Below are positions 63,145-64,000 of a stretch of DNA of 64,000 nt, in pieces. The notes under the pieces are model-generated. The model saw only the letters and a list, made by a program, of their open reading frames with translations, was not told the origin of the DNA and made no database searches. Position numbers and translations under genes: made by a program. Numbering within the stretch: position 1 is the stretch's first letter; every line of letters begins with the position of its first letter. Source of the DNA: Fratercula arctica (Eukaryota; Chordata; Aves; Charadriiformes; Alcidae); the NCBI GenBank assembly GCA_947846985.1, contig CANTUZ010000008.1, positions 38,148,817-38,212,816 on the forward strand, in the 5' to 3' direction.

Positions 63145-64000
63145 AGCCCATTGCCTAAGTGATGCCAAGCTTGTCATTCTATGTAACCAAAGTAACCAAA
63201 AAGGGGGAATCACTGAACGCTCACAGTCTGCTTGATCTTCACCAATATGAAACTGCACTGGGGGGAAAATGAAAAATAAAACAAAACAATCAGAAAAGAA
63301 AGTAAAAATTGCACAGCCTGACTACACGAGCACTGTCAGTCTATGAGATTAATCATTTCAGTTATCACACTGTCCGTTAATAAACTTCATGGGTCCCCAA
63401 TGCCATTATGGATTTGAAGAGAATAAAATCATCGCTCAGAACAACCAAGAACCGGCAACATTTATTTTCATCATTATGTTTCAGTTTTAACTGAAAACTT
63501 GAAGTGCCCACAATAGAGCCTTGAAAATATCGCATCCTTTATAGGGGAAAAGGAATGACTTTACCCTTTTCTATATGAAAAGTTACTTGATTTATCGATT
63601 CTCATGCTTCTCCTGTACATAAATCTAGCACTATTAAGTACCACAATAACGAGTAGGTGCCCAAGATGTAGCTGTGCTTTATCTAAAGCAGTAATTCAGT
63701 CTGTCCTTTTCTGAAAGGCCATTTTACATGCTAACTCTTGACTGTTTCTCTCATTTACTGAACTATACTACAAGGGATGTTGAAAATTAAACCACTAACT
63801 GATCGCTTGTCATACAAAATTAATTTTACTTTGTAAACTATGCAACTTATAAAAGAAGTATTAAATCCACTTGTATTTTTTTTATGTTTAATTTTCTAGT
63901 ACAGTGTAGATCTTGGACATATCAGAGCAGAATTTAGTGAAAAATTTGTTTTCAAATAAATTAATTATTTGGATAAATAAAGGTAATCCAGAAACCATCT

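Larger units (their letters stand above)
61484..64000 (-). other. UBR3 intron, continues past the window
   Basis: Starts (in transcript terms) beyond the window and ends at the acceptor before 61483. No coding exon is recognised. A C10 run lies at 62559-62568. Positions 62900-63550 are low in simple sequence and rich in factor-like motifs, including an RFX-like site. Confidence 0.8.

Noticed and set aside
1..64000. tRNA, rRNA, CRISPR arrays, operons, endogenous retroviruses
   Set aside because: No cloverleaf, spaced repeat array, LTR pair or retroviral motif was seen; the gene structure is that of a vertebrate with large spliced introns.

Overview
The window is AT-rich vertebrate nuclear DNA, almost certainly from a bird. 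The interspersed repeats I recognise are CR1 LINE fragments. Three of them keep the typical octamer-like 3' end (ATTCTATG/ATTCTGTG) and two keep readable pieces of the CR1 reverse-transcriptase ORF. There is no sign of bacterial or viral gene organisation, and I recognise no SINE, LTR or DNA transposon.

One gene accounts for most of the window. On the minus strand, positions 61483 down to 8944 hold sixteen coding exons of UBR3, a RING-type E3 ubiquitin ligase of the UBR family. They encode about 700 residues, the C-terminal third of the protein, ending in a natural TAA. Phases match across every junction, and no exon has an internal stop or frameshift, so the gene looks intact. The upstream exons lie beyond position 64000. 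The first exons seen (61.4 and 54.9 kb) carry a basic, glutamine-rich helix and the start of the RING finger. The RING-H2 is spread over four exons (54.9, 54.2, 50.6 and 48.3 kb). The helical middle part lies at 47.3-13.3 kb, and the cysteine-rich C-terminal cap of UBR ligases lies at 11.6-8.9 kb. The 3' UTR runs towards about 7.4 kb or beyond.

Positions 1 to about 7.4 kb are downstream intergenic DNA with one long CR1 (4.97-5.58 kb). The introns hold CR1 fragments (11.2, 20.5, 45.6, 50.8 and 60.2 kb), many long A-runs on the + strand (T-runs in the transcript), two G/T-rich tracts (in transcript sense), a T33 tract, and three short perfect hairpins, all in the 9.6-kb intron between 43.0 and 33.3 kb.

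I found no new multi-gene system. The most checkable oddities are these: the intron between the 33.3-kb and 25.6-kb exons appears to need a GC-AG splice pair; (ATC)8 directly follows the UBR3 stop codon; compact hairpins lie at 38.75 and 42.4 kb; long homopurine runs show a strong strand bias; and there are single candidate CTCF and RFX sites.
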